NCBI GenBank assembly: GCA_002422955.1
Contig: DITY01000012.1
Span: 26,587 to 40,688, forward strand
Length of the DNA: 14,102 nt
DNA from: Planctomycetaceae bacterium UBA6172
GTDB lineage: Bacteria; Planctomycetota; Planctomycetia; Pirellulales; Pirellulaceae
Direction of reading: 5' to 3'
Numbering within the stretch: the stretch's first letter is position 1; each line of letters opens with the position of its first letter. Positions 1 through 8,102 of the stretch are shown here, piece by piece. A model generated the notes under the pieces. It had not been told where the DNA came from, ran no database searches, and saw only the letters and a program-made list of their open reading frames with translations. A program made the translations under genes and the position numbers.

Positions 1-1640
1 CGACAGAGTGTCGGCATGTTCTGGCGGGAGAGCACGAAGGCGGCGGGGTGCTTGGAGTCGGACATCGCCGCGCGATAGCACTCGGAGACCTCATTCGCAT
101 CGCCTGGGCGATAAACCTGCAGGCCCGGGATCGCGCGGCAGGCCGTCAGGTGTTCGACCGGTTGGTGAGTCGGTCCGTCTTCGCCGACGCCGATGCTGTC
201 ATGCGTCAACACGTAGATCACCGGTTGGTGCATGATGCTGCTCAATCGCATCGCACCGCGCATGTAGTCGGTGAACACGAAGAAGGTCGCGCCGTAAGCC
301 CGCAGGCCCGACAGCGATAGGCCGTTGATGATCGCGCCCATGGCGTGTTCGCGGATGCCGAAGTGCAGGTTTCGTCCGCCATAGTTATTCGGCAGGAAGC
401 TGCCGGCACCTTCGAACTCGAGCGTCGTTTTGGTGCTCGGGGCCAGGTCGGCCGAACCGCCGATCATGAAGGGGATGTTCTTGGCGATGGCGTTGAGTAC
501 CTTGCCGCCACTGTTGCGAGTCGCGTCTCCCTTGTCGCTAGCGGGGAAGACCGGGATGTCGCGATCCCAACCGGCGGGCAATTGGCCGGCAAACATCGCT
601 TTCAATTCCGCGGCCTTGCCAGGATGGGTCGCGCGATAGGATTCCCAAATCGATTGCCAGCGTGCGTGAGCCTCTGCACCGCGGGCCCCGACATGATCGG
701 CGAAATGTTCGTAGACGCCTTCGGCGATATAGAACTTTTCATCCTTGGGCATGCCATAATTTTCTTTGGCGAGTGCGCACTCGTCCCAGCCCAGCGGTGC
801 GCCGTGGGCGTGGTGAGTATTTTGCTTGTTGGGGGCGCCCCAGCCGATGATGCTTTTGACGATGATCAGCGTCGGCTTATCGACGCATGCCTTGAACGCA
901 TCGAGCGCCCGAGCCAGTTTCTGGGTGTCGTTGGCATCATCGACATGCAACACGTTCCAGCCGAGTCCCTGGAACTTGGTTCCAACGTCTTCGCTGAAGG
1001 CGAGGTCGGTGTCCCCTTCGATCGTGATCTTGTTGTCGTCGTAAATCCAGCACAGATGGGACAGGCCGAGGTGGCCAGCGATGGAGGCAGCTTCGCTAGA
1101 GATGCCCTCCATGATGTCGCCGTCGCTGCACAGGGCATAGGTGTTGTAACCGAACAACTTGTGCTCGGTCGTGTTGTACCGGGCGGCGAGCCAAGCTTGG
1201 GCGATCGCGAACCCGACCGAGTTGGCGATCCCTTGGCCGAGGGGCCCGGTGGTGGTTTCGATCCCGGCCGCTTCGGCGAACTCGGGGTGACCCGCGCAGA
1301 CGCTGCCGATCTGGCGAAACTTCTTGATGTCGTCAAGGGTGATCGCTAGCCGATCGGTCGGCTGGCCAGACTTGTCGACCGCTTTGACCCCGGCCAAATG
1401 CAGCGTGCTGTAGAGCAGCATCGACGCATGGCCGCAGGAAAGGATGAAACGATCCCGCCCCGGCCAATGCGGATGCGCGGGGTCGTAATCCATCGCGTGG
1501 TTGAATACCTGGTAAGCGATCGGGGCCAGGGCCATCGGCGTCCCGGGATGTCCGCTGTTGGCCGTTTGGACCGCATCCATGCTCAAGGCGCGGATGGTAT
1601 CAATGGCCTTGGTACGCATCTCGGTCGTCGCGACGCTCAT
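1..1640 (-). CDS. tkt: Transketolase, C-terminus cut by window edge
   Basis: Thiamine-diphosphate enzyme of the cytosolic non-oxidative pentose phosphate pathway. It moves two-carbon ketol units between sugar phosphates. The gene is open at the left edge: 546 codons are visible of the usual roughly 670, so part of the C-terminal domain is missing. Visible landmarks are NSGHPGTPM near residues 28-36, the TPP/metal motif SDGDIMEG at about 172-179 (normally GDG...N) followed by DDNKITIEGDT, the pyrimidine-domain motif GIREHAM with the catalytic Glu near residue 431, then GEDGPTHQPVEHL and LSRQNMPTL. The ATG at 1638-1640 is supported by AAAGGA six bases upstream (1647-1652 on the minus strand) and by the usual transketolase N-terminus right after it. 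The first position of the GDG motif is Ser (SDG). A perfect TTGACA lies upstream (1726-1731, minus) but has no convincing -10 box. It follows the DUF1549/DUF1553 gene on the same strand with a 175-base gap, so it is probably transcribed separately. Identity is very secure. Confidence 0.97.
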   Translation of the reverse strand, partial: MSVATTEMRTKAIDTIRALSMDAVQTANSGHPGTPMALAPIAYQVFNHAMDYDPAHPHWPGRDRFILSCGHASMLLYSTLHLAGVKAVDKSGQPTDRLAITLDDIKKFRQIGSVCAGHPEFAEAAGIETTTGPLGQGIANSVGFAIAQAWLAARYNTTEHKLFGYNTYALCSDGDIMEGISSEAASIAGHLGLSHLCWIYDDNKITIEGDTDLAFSEDVGTKFQGLGWNVLHVDDANDTQKLARALDAFKACVDKPTLIIVKSIIGWGAPNKQNTHHAHGAPLGWDECALAKENYGMPKDEKFYIAEGVYEHFADHVGARGAEAHARWQSIWESYRATHPGKAAELKAMFAGQLPAGWDRDIPVFPASDKGDATRNSGGKVLNAIAKNIPFMIGGSADLAPSTKTTLEFEGAGSFLPNNYGGRNLHFGIREHAMGAIINGLSLSGLRAYGATFFVFTDYMRGAMRLSSIMHQPVIYVLTHDSIGVGEDGPTHQPVEHLTACRAIPGLQVYRPGDANEVSECYRAAMSDSKHPAAFVLSRQNMPTLC

Positions 1641-1815
1641 CGGTTTTCCTTTGATTAACAGATTGCTGGCGGAAAAGTACGGATCCGAGCCGTCGGCCGC
1701 GACCGATCGCCCCCCTGAAACGGTGTGTCAAAAGGTTAATGCGACGGCCATGCAGCGGGAAGGGGCGACCAGCACCAAACTGCATAGGAATTTACCGTTA
1801 AAAGCCCAGGAATTC

Positions 1816-3741
1816 TTAATGATTCCAAGCAAACTCGCTGCTGTTGATCAGGACCCAGAAGAGGTCTTCGATCAGCCGTTCGCGGCGCGGCGTCGAGGTC
1901 GAACTGGTGAGTCTGACCGTGCGCTGGCGACCGGCGGACGTCGCTCCGTTCCCCGGGGGCGCCGCGGGTGCGTTCTCGTTCCCCGCGGCCTGGCCGGGTG
2001 CTTTATCGCCCGCCGCGGAAGGCTCAACCACGCGGGCCGCGAACAGTTCCCGTTCGGCTTCGTCGGGATAACGGTTGAGCACAGCGAGGTAGATGTTGTC
2101 GATCGCGTCGCGGTCGGTGAGCGAGAAGAGGTTGATGTGAGTGGTCGCGTTGAGAATCGCCTCTCGCCGCCCTTGTTCTCGAACCAGTTCCCCGTTCAGC
2201 ATCATCAACCGCTGCGGGATGGTGGTGGACTGCTGATCGAACTCGTCGTCCCCGCTATCTCCGTAGCGTTCGAGGAAGTCGTTGGTGCCGATGAACTTCT
2301 GAAACTGCACCAGCAGCGCTGAGTCGCGGTCGATTGCCTTGAGCCGTGACGCTTGGATCACGCTGGTCGCCAATTGCTCGGGGCGCAAGCGGACCAGCGG
2401 AAAAACGCTGCCAAGGTCTTCATGTTGGGCCGTGATCTCGAAGTCCGCGGCGCTATCGAGGCGAAAGGCACGCGAGCGGGCGATCAAGCGGATCAGGTGC
2501 CGGATGTCGTACCCCGAGCGGACCAACTCGTCCGCCAGAACCGCGATCGCGGGCGGCGCGGGGCTGTCTAGCGGCATGTCATCAACCGCTTCGCCCGCGG
2601 GGCGGCCGAACATCAACGCCCAGATCCGGGAGGCCAGACTGTACGCTACCTGGCGGTTCTCGGGATGCGTCAGCCAGGCTGCCAAGCGCTCTCGATCCGT
2701 GCCGTTCGAAGGCAACCATTCCTGGCCCCACGGCACCCTCGGCTCGACCTCGACTTCCTCGTCGGTATCAAGGAACTGATAGCGATAGGGATGTTCGGTG
2801 TCGCGGATGCCCTGCAAACCGCTAAATCGTGCGGCGCTGAAAAACGCGGCTAGCCCGTGAAAGTCATGCTGCGTCCCACGTCGCAACTGGTCTGGCTCGC
2901 CGAGCGTGACATTGCCGAGGAAATCGTCATGGCACTGCAGGCAATCGATCCGCAGTCCGAGCATCGCTCGGGAAACCTTGGCCGCCAGGCGAATCGGATT
3001 GGGCTGGTCCGGTTCCGAACTGTTCATCGTCACCGTCAAGAAGTTGACCTCGGGGCGATCGGTCGCTAGCCCGCGAGCGGTGACCAATTCGCGGACCAAT
3101 TGGTCCCAAGGCCGATTGGCGGCAATCGCGTCGCTCAGCCATAACCGAAACCGGCGACGGCGAAACGTGATGAAAGGCCCATCCTCCGCACCGACGAAGG
3201 CGCGGGTGAAACGTTCGCCCCAATAATCATGATGTCGCGAATCGTGCAGCAGCCACTCCAGATAAACGTCGAGCCGACGATCTGCTGGCATCGATTCGAG
3301 GCGACGAAAATGCTCCAGCGGTACCCCGGTTCCGACCAAGGCCAGAGACAGCCGGCGGCAAACCGTCAGCCAATCCGCGGGAGGGGCGATCTCGATCGCG
3401 GCGGCCCTCCAAGATTCGGCCAGCGACTGGTCGAGACGCTCGACCACGCGACGAACCGCCGCGTCAGTCGACTGACCGTTTGAGTCGGCCTGCGCGGTTG
3501 CTGCCTCGACTGCCGGGGCGGTTGCAGCCTCGCGTTCCGCGGATTCACCCCGCGGACCCTGCTCGCTACGATCCGCTCGCGCGACGCCAGGCCGCGCGGC
3601 ATTCGACACGGGGGCGACGTGCAAACTGTTCGGAGGCTCGCCGTTCACGCCGAGCCCAGATGCCAAAAATCCGAAAACTGGCAGAGCGACCATTGCCAGT
3701 AACGCGATTCGCTTGAGGGTTAGCCCGATTTGACGAAACAT
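1816..3741 (-). CDS. Short DUF1549-DUF1553 protein with one CxxCH motif, exported or membrane-anchored
   Basis: Planctomycete-type protein of 641 residues with unknown biochemical role. A hydrophobic stretch at residues 12-31 after a basic start suggests a signal peptide or membrane anchor. Residues 35-95 are a low-complexity Ala/Arg/Glu linker. DUF1549 (PSCyt2) covers about 120-330 and includes CLQCHDDFLG (267-276), whose CxxCH could bind haem c. DUF1553 (PSD1) covers about 345-640 and includes NRQVAYSLASRIWALMFGRP and the typical C-terminus WVLINSSEFAWNH. The N-terminal cytochrome domain PSCyt1 found in many larger relatives is absent. A Pro/Ala/Gly/Asn-rich stretch (about 574-610) interrupts DUF1553 before its last helix. 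The ATG at 3739-3741 has GAAGG directly adjacent, which is too close for a normal ribosome site; AGGT lies a little further up. Relatives often sit next to a DUF1501 gene. Here the DUF1501 gene is about 2.9 kb away, beyond a divergent peptidase gene. Family assignment is firm and function is unknown. Confidence 0.93.
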   Translation of the reverse strand: MFRQIGLTLKRIALLAMVALPVFGFLASGLGVNGEPPNSLHVAPVSNAARPGVARADRSEQGPRGESAEREAATAPAVEAATAQADSNGQSTDAAVRRVVERLDQSLAESWRAAAIEIAPPADWLTVCRRLSLALVGTGVPLEHFRRLESMPADRRLDVYLEWLLHDSRHHDYWGERFTRAFVGAEDGPFITFRRRRFRLWLSDAIAANRPWDQLVRELVTARGLATDRPEVNFLTVTMNSSEPDQPNPIRLAAKVSRAMLGLRIDCLQCHDDFLGNVTLGEPDQLRRGTQHDFHGLAAFFSAARFSGLQGIRDTEHPYRYQFLDTDEEVEVEPRVPWGQEWLPSNGTDRERLAAWLTHPENRQVAYSLASRIWALMFGRPAGEAVDDMPLDSPAPPAIAVLADELVRSGYDIRHLIRLIARSRAFRLDSAADFEITAQHEDLGSVFPLVRLRPEQLATSVIQASRLKAIDRDSALLVQFQKFIGTNDFLERYGDSGDDEFDQQSTTIPQRLMMLNGELVREQGRREAILNATTHINLFSLTDRDAIDNIYLAVLNRYPDEAERELFAARVVEPSAAGDKAPGQAAGNENAPAAPPGNGATSAGRQRTVRLTSSTSTPRRERLIEDLFWVLINSSEFAWNH

Positions 3742-3958
3742 CCTTCGACCTGCTTAACCGCGATTTTTCAGCCGCATCGCACGCGGCACCGCGACCATCG
3801 GCTTACCTGACTCGATCCGTAGCCCCGGTCACGGGCCAGCCAGGTTGCCGATTACAATTCGATGAGGCGCCGCGTCGGGAGCCGAAGCTTCCCGGCCGAT
3901 TGTCTCGAGCATTCACCGACGACGCACCGACCTTTCACCGCTGACCACATTCGCACTC
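3742..3958. promoter_or_regulatory. Divergent intergenic region between DUF1549/DUF1553 and VHL-peptidase genes
   Basis: This 217-base gap separates two divergent start codons and should hold promoters for both. On the plus strand TACAAT at 3853-3858 is a possible -10 box, but no TTGACA-like hexamer lies at normal spacing. No convincing minus-strand promoter, operator palindrome or riboswitch was seen. The peptidase ATG has no recognisable Shine-Dalgarno sequence in front of it. Confidence 0.35.
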
Positions 3959-6490
3959 ATGAATCGTACCGTCTTTCCACGACTCGGGTATTCTTTTGCC
4001 CTGGTTTTGTTCGCGCTCGGGTCGCAGGCCATCAATCAGGCGGCTCGTGCTCAGGGCACCGCGGAGCAATTTCGCCGCGTCGCGGATCTGGATCGACTGA
4101 CCGCCGCCGGCGTCCTGAACGAGTCGATCGTGTTGCAATGGTTTGGCCCGGAAGACCGGTACGCTTGGTATGAATCGCAACGCGCGGACGGACCGCCGCA
4201 GCGGCGAGTGGTCGACACGCAAACCGGAGAGATCCTCCTGGCGGCCGAATCGGCGGCCTACCTCAACGAATTCGGACCGCTCCCCGCCGCTGACGCTGTC
4301 GTGGCAGAGTCCAACCTGCCAGCCTTGCGGCGGATCGAAACGTCCGGCGGCGCGGGACCCTCGACCGAGATTCAGATCGAGAACCGCACGACCGCTGCCG
4401 TCAAACTGCTATGGCAGTCCGGCGACGGGGAACGGGTGCCCTATGGAGAGCTCCCTCCGGGCGAATCACGCCGCCAGCACACTTACGCCGGCCACGTCTG
4501 GGTGCTCGCCGATGCCCAAGATCGGCCGCTGGCCGCGTTTCGCGCCCAGGCGTCGCGGGGAAAGTTCGTTCTGGACGCGGAAACGCCCAAGCCGAGCGAC
4601 TCGCCACGCCGCCGCCGTCGCGGTGGTCGAGATTCGGCGGGCAGCGAACGACGCTCGCTTCCGCCGCAATCGGCCTCCCCCAACGGAGATTTTCGAATTG
4701 AGATTCGCGACCACAACGTCGTGTTGATCGCCATCCCGCGACGACCGGCCGACGAGCCCATCGCGTCGGAGCCAGAGCCTGCTGCCGAGCCATCGCGGGA
4801 GTGGGTCCTGACCACCGATGGCACCGCGGACGACGCGTACCAGGAACCGATCTGGTGGGCACCCGACGGAAAGCATTTTTGTCTGTTTCGCGTCGCGGCC
4901 GGCGAGCGGCGGAAAGTGACCCTGGTCGAATCCGCGCCCAAGGACCAGTTGCAGCCGAAAGCGATCGAGTTCGATTACGCCAAGCCCGGCGATCGGCTCG
5001 ACCATCCGCGACTGCACCTGTTCGGCGTCGATCGCAACACCCACCACGTCGTGGATCTGGCTCAGGCTCCCAACCCTTACGCGATCGATGAGGTTTCCTG
5101 GCATGCCGACGGACAATCGGTGCGGATGCTATACAACGAGCGCGGACACCAGCGTTTAGCGGTGTTGGCGATCGATGTTGCCAGCGGCCAAACGCGGGCG
5201 ATGATCGATGAACGGAGTTCGACGTTCGTCGATTACGCGCACAAGCGCTACCTGCGGTTGCTCGACGAGACGGACGAAGCGATCTGGATGAGCGAACGGA
5301 GCGGCTGGAATCATCTCTACCTGATCCGGCAATCGACCGGCGATGTGATTCGGCCACTGACTTCCGGTGAATACGTGGTGCGCGAGGTTGTCGATTTCGA
5401 TGCCGAGAACCGCACGCTGCTGGTGGCCGTTGGCGGATACTATCCCCACCAAGACCCCTACCACGTTCATCTGCTGCGGGTGTCCCTCGACGGCGCTCCA
5501 CCGCTCCCGTTGACCGATGGTGACGGAAATCATTCCTGGGAGATCTCACCTTCTGGTAAGCATCTGGTCGCTCGCTACAGTCGCGTGGACCTGGCCCCGG
5601 TGACGGAGATTCGCTCGCTCAGTACCGGGCAGCGGATTTGCGTTGTCGAACAGGCGGATGCGAGTGAGCTGAACCAGATCGTCGGGCATCCGCCACGGAG
5701 GTTTGTCGCGAAGGGGCGCGACGGAGAAACCGACATCCACGGCATCATCGTGTTTCCGTATGACTTCGAACCCAGCGGCGATCAACGGTACCCGGTCTTG
5801 GAACTGATTTATGCCGGCCCGCATTCGGCGCACGTCCCCAAGTCATTCGGCCGGCTGCTCGACATGCGAAAAACGGCCGATCTCGGGTTCATCGTCGTCC
5901 GGATCGACGGCATGGGGACATCGCTCCGCAACAAAGCCTTTCACGACGTTTGCTGGAAAAACCTGGCGGACTCGGGCTTTCCCGATCGGATCGCCTGGAT
6001 GCGTGCGGCGGCGGTTGAAATCCCACAGATGGATCTGGCCCGCGTCGGCATTTGGGGCGGCTCGGCGGGAGGCCAAAGTGCCCTACGGGCGCTGATCGAT
6101 CATGGTGATTTTTACAAGGCGGCGTTTGCCGACTGTGGTTGTCACGACAACCGGATGGACAAAATCTGGTGGAACGAACTCTGGATGGGCTGGCCGGTTG
6201 GGCCCCACTATGAACAACAGTCCAATGTCACAGGTGCCCATCGTCTGACTGGCGCGCTGATGTTGGCCGTGGGCGAATTGGATCGCAACGTCGATCCCGC
6301 ATCGACGCTGCAGGTGGTCAATGCCCTGGTCCGAGCGGATAAGGATTTTGACCTCCTGCTGATCCCCGGTGCGGGTCACGGTGCGGGTGGTCGACCTTAT
6401 GGGGAGCGGCGTCGTAAGGATTTTTTCCTCCGGCATCTGTGGGGAGGTCAGCCGCCACCCCCCGCCACCGTGCCGGATGAATCGCGATGA
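3959..6490 (+). CDS. Exported S9 (DPP-IV-like) peptidase with inserted VHL beta domain
   Basis: Predicted exported serine peptidase of the prolyl oligopeptidase family, 843 residues. A signal peptide is visible at residues 1-32, with likely cleavage at ARA-Q. A DPP-IV-type beta-propeller spans about 40-560; its WMSERSGWNHLYLI (443-456) matches the family motif for that region. The catalytic alpha/beta-hydrolase domain spans about 590-830. The inferred triad is Ser702 in GIWGGSAGGQ, Asp775 in GELDRNVDP and His807 in PGAGHGAGG. A pVHL beta-like domain (about 134-200) is inserted between the first propeller blade and the SPNGDFRIEIRDHNV strand. It is followed by an Arg-rich, Ser/Pro-rich linker (about 208-241). 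The protein probably cleaves peptides in the periplasm or outside the cell; its substrate is unknown. It stands alone on the plus strand, 130 bases before the DUF1501 gene. The nucleophile motif GGSAGG differs from the classical GWSYGG of DPP-IV. Peptidase family is secure; exact specificity is not. Confidence 0.95.
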   Translation: MNRTVFPRLGYSFALVLFALGSQAINQAARAQGTAEQFRRVADLDRLTAAGVLNESIVLQWFGPEDRYAWYESQRADGPPQRRVVDTQTGEILLAAESAAYLNEFGPLPAADAVVAESNLPALRRIETSGGAGPSTEIQIENRTTAAVKLLWQSGDGERVPYGELPPGESRRQHTYAGHVWVLADAQDRPLAAFRAQASRGKFVLDAETPKPSDSPRRRRRGGRDSAGSERRSLPPQSASPNGDFRIEIRDHNVVLIAIPRRPADEPIASEPEPAAEPSREWVLTTDGTADDAYQEPIWWAPDGKHFCLFRVAAGERRKVTLVESAPKDQLQPKAIEFDYAKPGDRLDHPRLHLFGVDRNTHHVVDLAQAPNPYAIDEVSWHADGQSVRMLYNERGHQRLAVLAIDVASGQTRAMIDERSSTFVDYAHKRYLRLLDETDEAIWMSERSGWNHLYLIRQSTGDVIRPLTSGEYVVREVVDFDAENRTLLVAVGGYYPHQDPYHVHLLRVSLDGAPPLPLTDGDGNHSWEISPSGKHLVARYSRVDLAPVTEIRSLSTGQRICVVEQADASELNQIVGHPPRRFVAKGRDGETDIHGIIVFPYDFEPSGDQRYPVLELIYAGPHSAHVPKSFGRLLDMRKTADLGFIVVRIDGMGTSLRNKAFHDVCWKNLADSGFPDRIAWMRAAAVEIPQMDLARVGIWGGSAGGQSALRALIDHGDFYKAAFADCGCHDNRMDKIWWNELWMGWPVGPHYEQQSNVTGAHRLTGALMLAVGELDRNVDPASTLQVVNALVRADKDFDLLLIPGAGHGAGGRPYGERRRKDFFLRHLWGGQPPPPATVPDESR
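4358..4558 (+). other. pVHL beta-domain-like segment inside the S9 peptidase
   Basis: Residues about 134-200 of the peptidase resemble the beta domain of the human von Hippel-Lindau tumour suppressor. The segment reads EIQIENRT, then LLWQSGDGE, PYGELPPGESRRQHTYAGHVW, and LAAFRA. By eye it aligns without gaps in its core to the human stretch around residues 88-119. Trp152, Tyr162, His174, Tyr176, His179 and Trp181 correspond to human W88, Y98, H110, Y112, H115 and W117, which surround the hydroxyproline; human S111 is Thr175 here. The pVHL alpha domain that binds Elongin C is not present. The alignment was made from memory of the human protein, so exact boundaries are approximate. Homology of fold is likely; ligand binding is inference. 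Confidence 0.88.
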
Positions 6491-6574
6491 ATGCTGGCGA
6501 CCGCTGGCGATAGCTGACGCAGAGTGGCCCGCTGAACGCGTTCGGATGACGATCACTCCGAAAACCGCGGCGGC

Positions 6575-6580
6575 TATAAT
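6575..6580 (+). promoter_or_regulatory. Candidate -10 box (TATAAT) for the DUF1501 gene
   Basis: A perfect TATAAT lies in the 130-base gap between the peptidase and DUF1501 genes, 46 bases before the TTG and 52 before the ATG candidate start. The hexamer at the -35 position with a 17-base spacer (6552-6557, ATCACT) is a poor match. A lone -10 box is modest evidence, but its position suits a separate promoter for the DUF1501 gene. Confidence 0.45.
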
Positions 6581-6620
6581 GAGAGAGTCCGTTATCGCCC
6601 CACAACCATCGCCCGGATGA

Positions 6621-8093
6621 TTGTCCATGACGCCCGCCCCGAGCCCGCTCGCCGCCCCTCCCTCTCGCCGCCGGTTTTTGAGCCAGTTCGGTCTCGGCTT
6701 CGGCTCGCTCGCGCTCGCTGATCTGCTGGTGGGTGACGGTTTGCTGCTCGGAGGTTCCCCCGCGCAAGCCGCCGTTGCGGGAGTTCTGGCAGCGCCTCAC
6801 TTCCCGCCGACCGCGAAGCGGGTGATCTACCTGTTTCAGTCGGGCGCTCCCTCGCAACTCGATCTCTTCGATCACAAGCCGTTGCTCAATGAGAAGCACG
6901 GGACCGAATTGCCCGAATCGGTCCGTGGCGGTCAGCGACTGACGGCGATGAGCGGCAATCAAGCGACGTTGCCCATCGCCGGGTCTCCCTTCAAGTTTTC
7001 CCAGCACGGTCAGTCGGGAGCCTGGATTAGTGAACTGTTGCCCTATACCGCGAAGGTCGCGGATGAGCTGTGCATCGTCCGTTCGATGTTCACCGAGGCG
7101 ATCAACCACGGTCCTGGGGTGACGTTTCTGCAGACCGGTTCGCAATTCCCCGGGCGGCCGAGCATGGGGGCGTGGATCGATTATGGGCTGGGCAGCGAGA
7201 ACGAAAATTTGCCGGCGTATGTGGTGATGGTCACCAAGGGACAAGGCGGCCAACCCTTGGTATCTCGCTACTGGGGCAACGGCTTTCTTCCGTCTCGCCA
7301 CCAAGCGGTGCGATTCCGCAGCGATGCCGATCCGGTGCTGTATCTGAACAATCCGCCAGGGATCGACGCCGAGGCCCGAGGCGATGAATTGGCGATGCTC
7401 GAAAAGCTGCATCGCATCGCCCTGGCCTCTGGCGCGGACCCGCTGATCGAGGCGCGAATCGAGCAGCACGAGATGGCCTATCGGATGCAGACCTCGATCC
7501 CCGAAGCGACCGACTTGTCCGACGAGCCCCAATCCGTCCTCGACCTTTACGGACCCGACGCCAAGACGCCAGGGACATTTGCCGCCAATTGCGTTCAGGC
7601 CCGCCGGTTAGCCGAACGGGGTGTCCGGTTTATTCAACTCTTTCATCAAGACTGGGATCATCACGGGGGCCTGCCGCAGGCGCTGCCGAACAAGTGCCGC
7701 GAAACCGACCAGCCCGCGGCTGCGCTGATTCAGGATCTCAAGAACCGCGACATGCTGAAAGACACCTTGGTCATCTGGGGTGGCGAGTTCGGTCGCACGA
7801 ATTACTGCCAGGGGCAGTTGACGGCGAACAGCTTTGGCCGAGACCACCATCCGCGGTGTTTCAGCATCTGGTTGGCGGGCGGCGGCATTCGCGGCGGACA
7901 GGTTTATGGGGAAACGGATCCCTATGGTTACAACGTCGTCGAGAAGCCGGTCCACATTCACGACCTGCAAGCGACGATTCTGCACGCGCTGGGCATCGAT
8001 CACACGCGACTGACGTTCCGCTATCAGGGTCGGCAATTCCGTCTGACCGATGTGCATGGCGAAGTGATTCGCGACTGGTTCGCGGAAACCTGA
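6621..8093 (+). CDS. DUF1501 family protein with twin-arginine signal
   Basis: Member of the DUF1501 family, abundant in planctomycetes and related at fold level to sulfatases and alkaline phosphatases; its reaction is not established. Length is 490 residues from the TTG at 6621, or 488 from the ATG at 6627. The ATG is two codons in and may be the true start, as no strong ribosome site decides between them. A Tat signal is clear: SRRRFLSQFGLG at 15-26, then a hydrophobic stretch to about 45. The mature part carries family motifs: LFQSGAPSQLDLFDHKP (71-87), INHGPGVTFLQTGSQFPGRPS (161-181), FHQDWDHHGG (341-350), WGGEFGRT (386-393), FGRDHHPRCFSIWLAGGG (405-422) and HIHDLQATILHALGIDH (445-461). 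The many His and Asp residues in these motifs suit metal binding, as in the alkaline phosphatase superfamily. The protein is probably folded in the cytoplasm and exported. Its tail converges on the DUF5690 gene with 9 bases between. Confidence 0.95.
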   Translation: MSMTPAPSPLAAPPSRRRFLSQFGLGFGSLALADLLVGDGLLLGGSPAQAAVAGVLAAPHFPPTAKRVIYLFQSGAPSQLDLFDHKPLLNEKHGTELPESVRGGQRLTAMSGNQATLPIAGSPFKFSQHGQSGAWISELLPYTAKVADELCIVRSMFTEAINHGPGVTFLQTGSQFPGRPSMGAWIDYGLGSENENLPAYVVMVTKGQGGQPLVSRYWGNGFLPSRHQAVRFRSDADPVLYLNNPPGIDAEARGDELAMLEKLHRIALASGADPLIEARIEQHEMAYRMQTSIPEATDLSDEPQSVLDLYGPDAKTPGTFAANCVQARRLAERGVRFIQLFHQDWDHHGGLPQALPNKCRETDQPAAALIQDLKNRDMLKDTLVIWGGEFGRTNYCQGQLTANSFGRDHHPRCFSIWLAGGGIRGGQVYGETDPYGYNVVEKPVHIHDLQATILHALGIDHTRLTFRYQGRQFRLTDVHGEVIRDWFAET

Positions 8094-8102
8094 GCCCGCC
8101 CG

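Noticed and set aside
345..1349. Plus-strand ORF of 334 codons
   Set aside because: It lies antisense to transketolase, has no recognisable domain and reflects the GC-rich codon pattern of the real gene.
1726..1731. Perfect TTGACA on the minus strand upstream of tkt
   Set aside because: The hexamer 17 bases downstream is GATCGG, so a full promoter is not supported.
1750..1785. Inverted repeat ATGCAG...CTGCAT in the DUF1553-tkt gap as a terminator
   Set aside because: The stem is only six pairs with a 24-base loop, and no T-run follows on the minus strand.
1558..2322. Plus-strand ORF of 254 codons spanning the tkt/DUF1553 junction
   Set aside because: Antisense to two firmly identified genes, with low-complexity Arg/Gly translation and no family resemblance.
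4401..5549. Minus-strand ORF of 382 codons
   Set aside because: Antisense to the S9 peptidase, extremely Arg-rich; a shadow ORF.
6318..7532. Minus-strand ORF of 404 codons
   Set aside because: Antisense to the DUF1501 gene and the peptidase end; no motif, and the sense-strand families are unambiguous.
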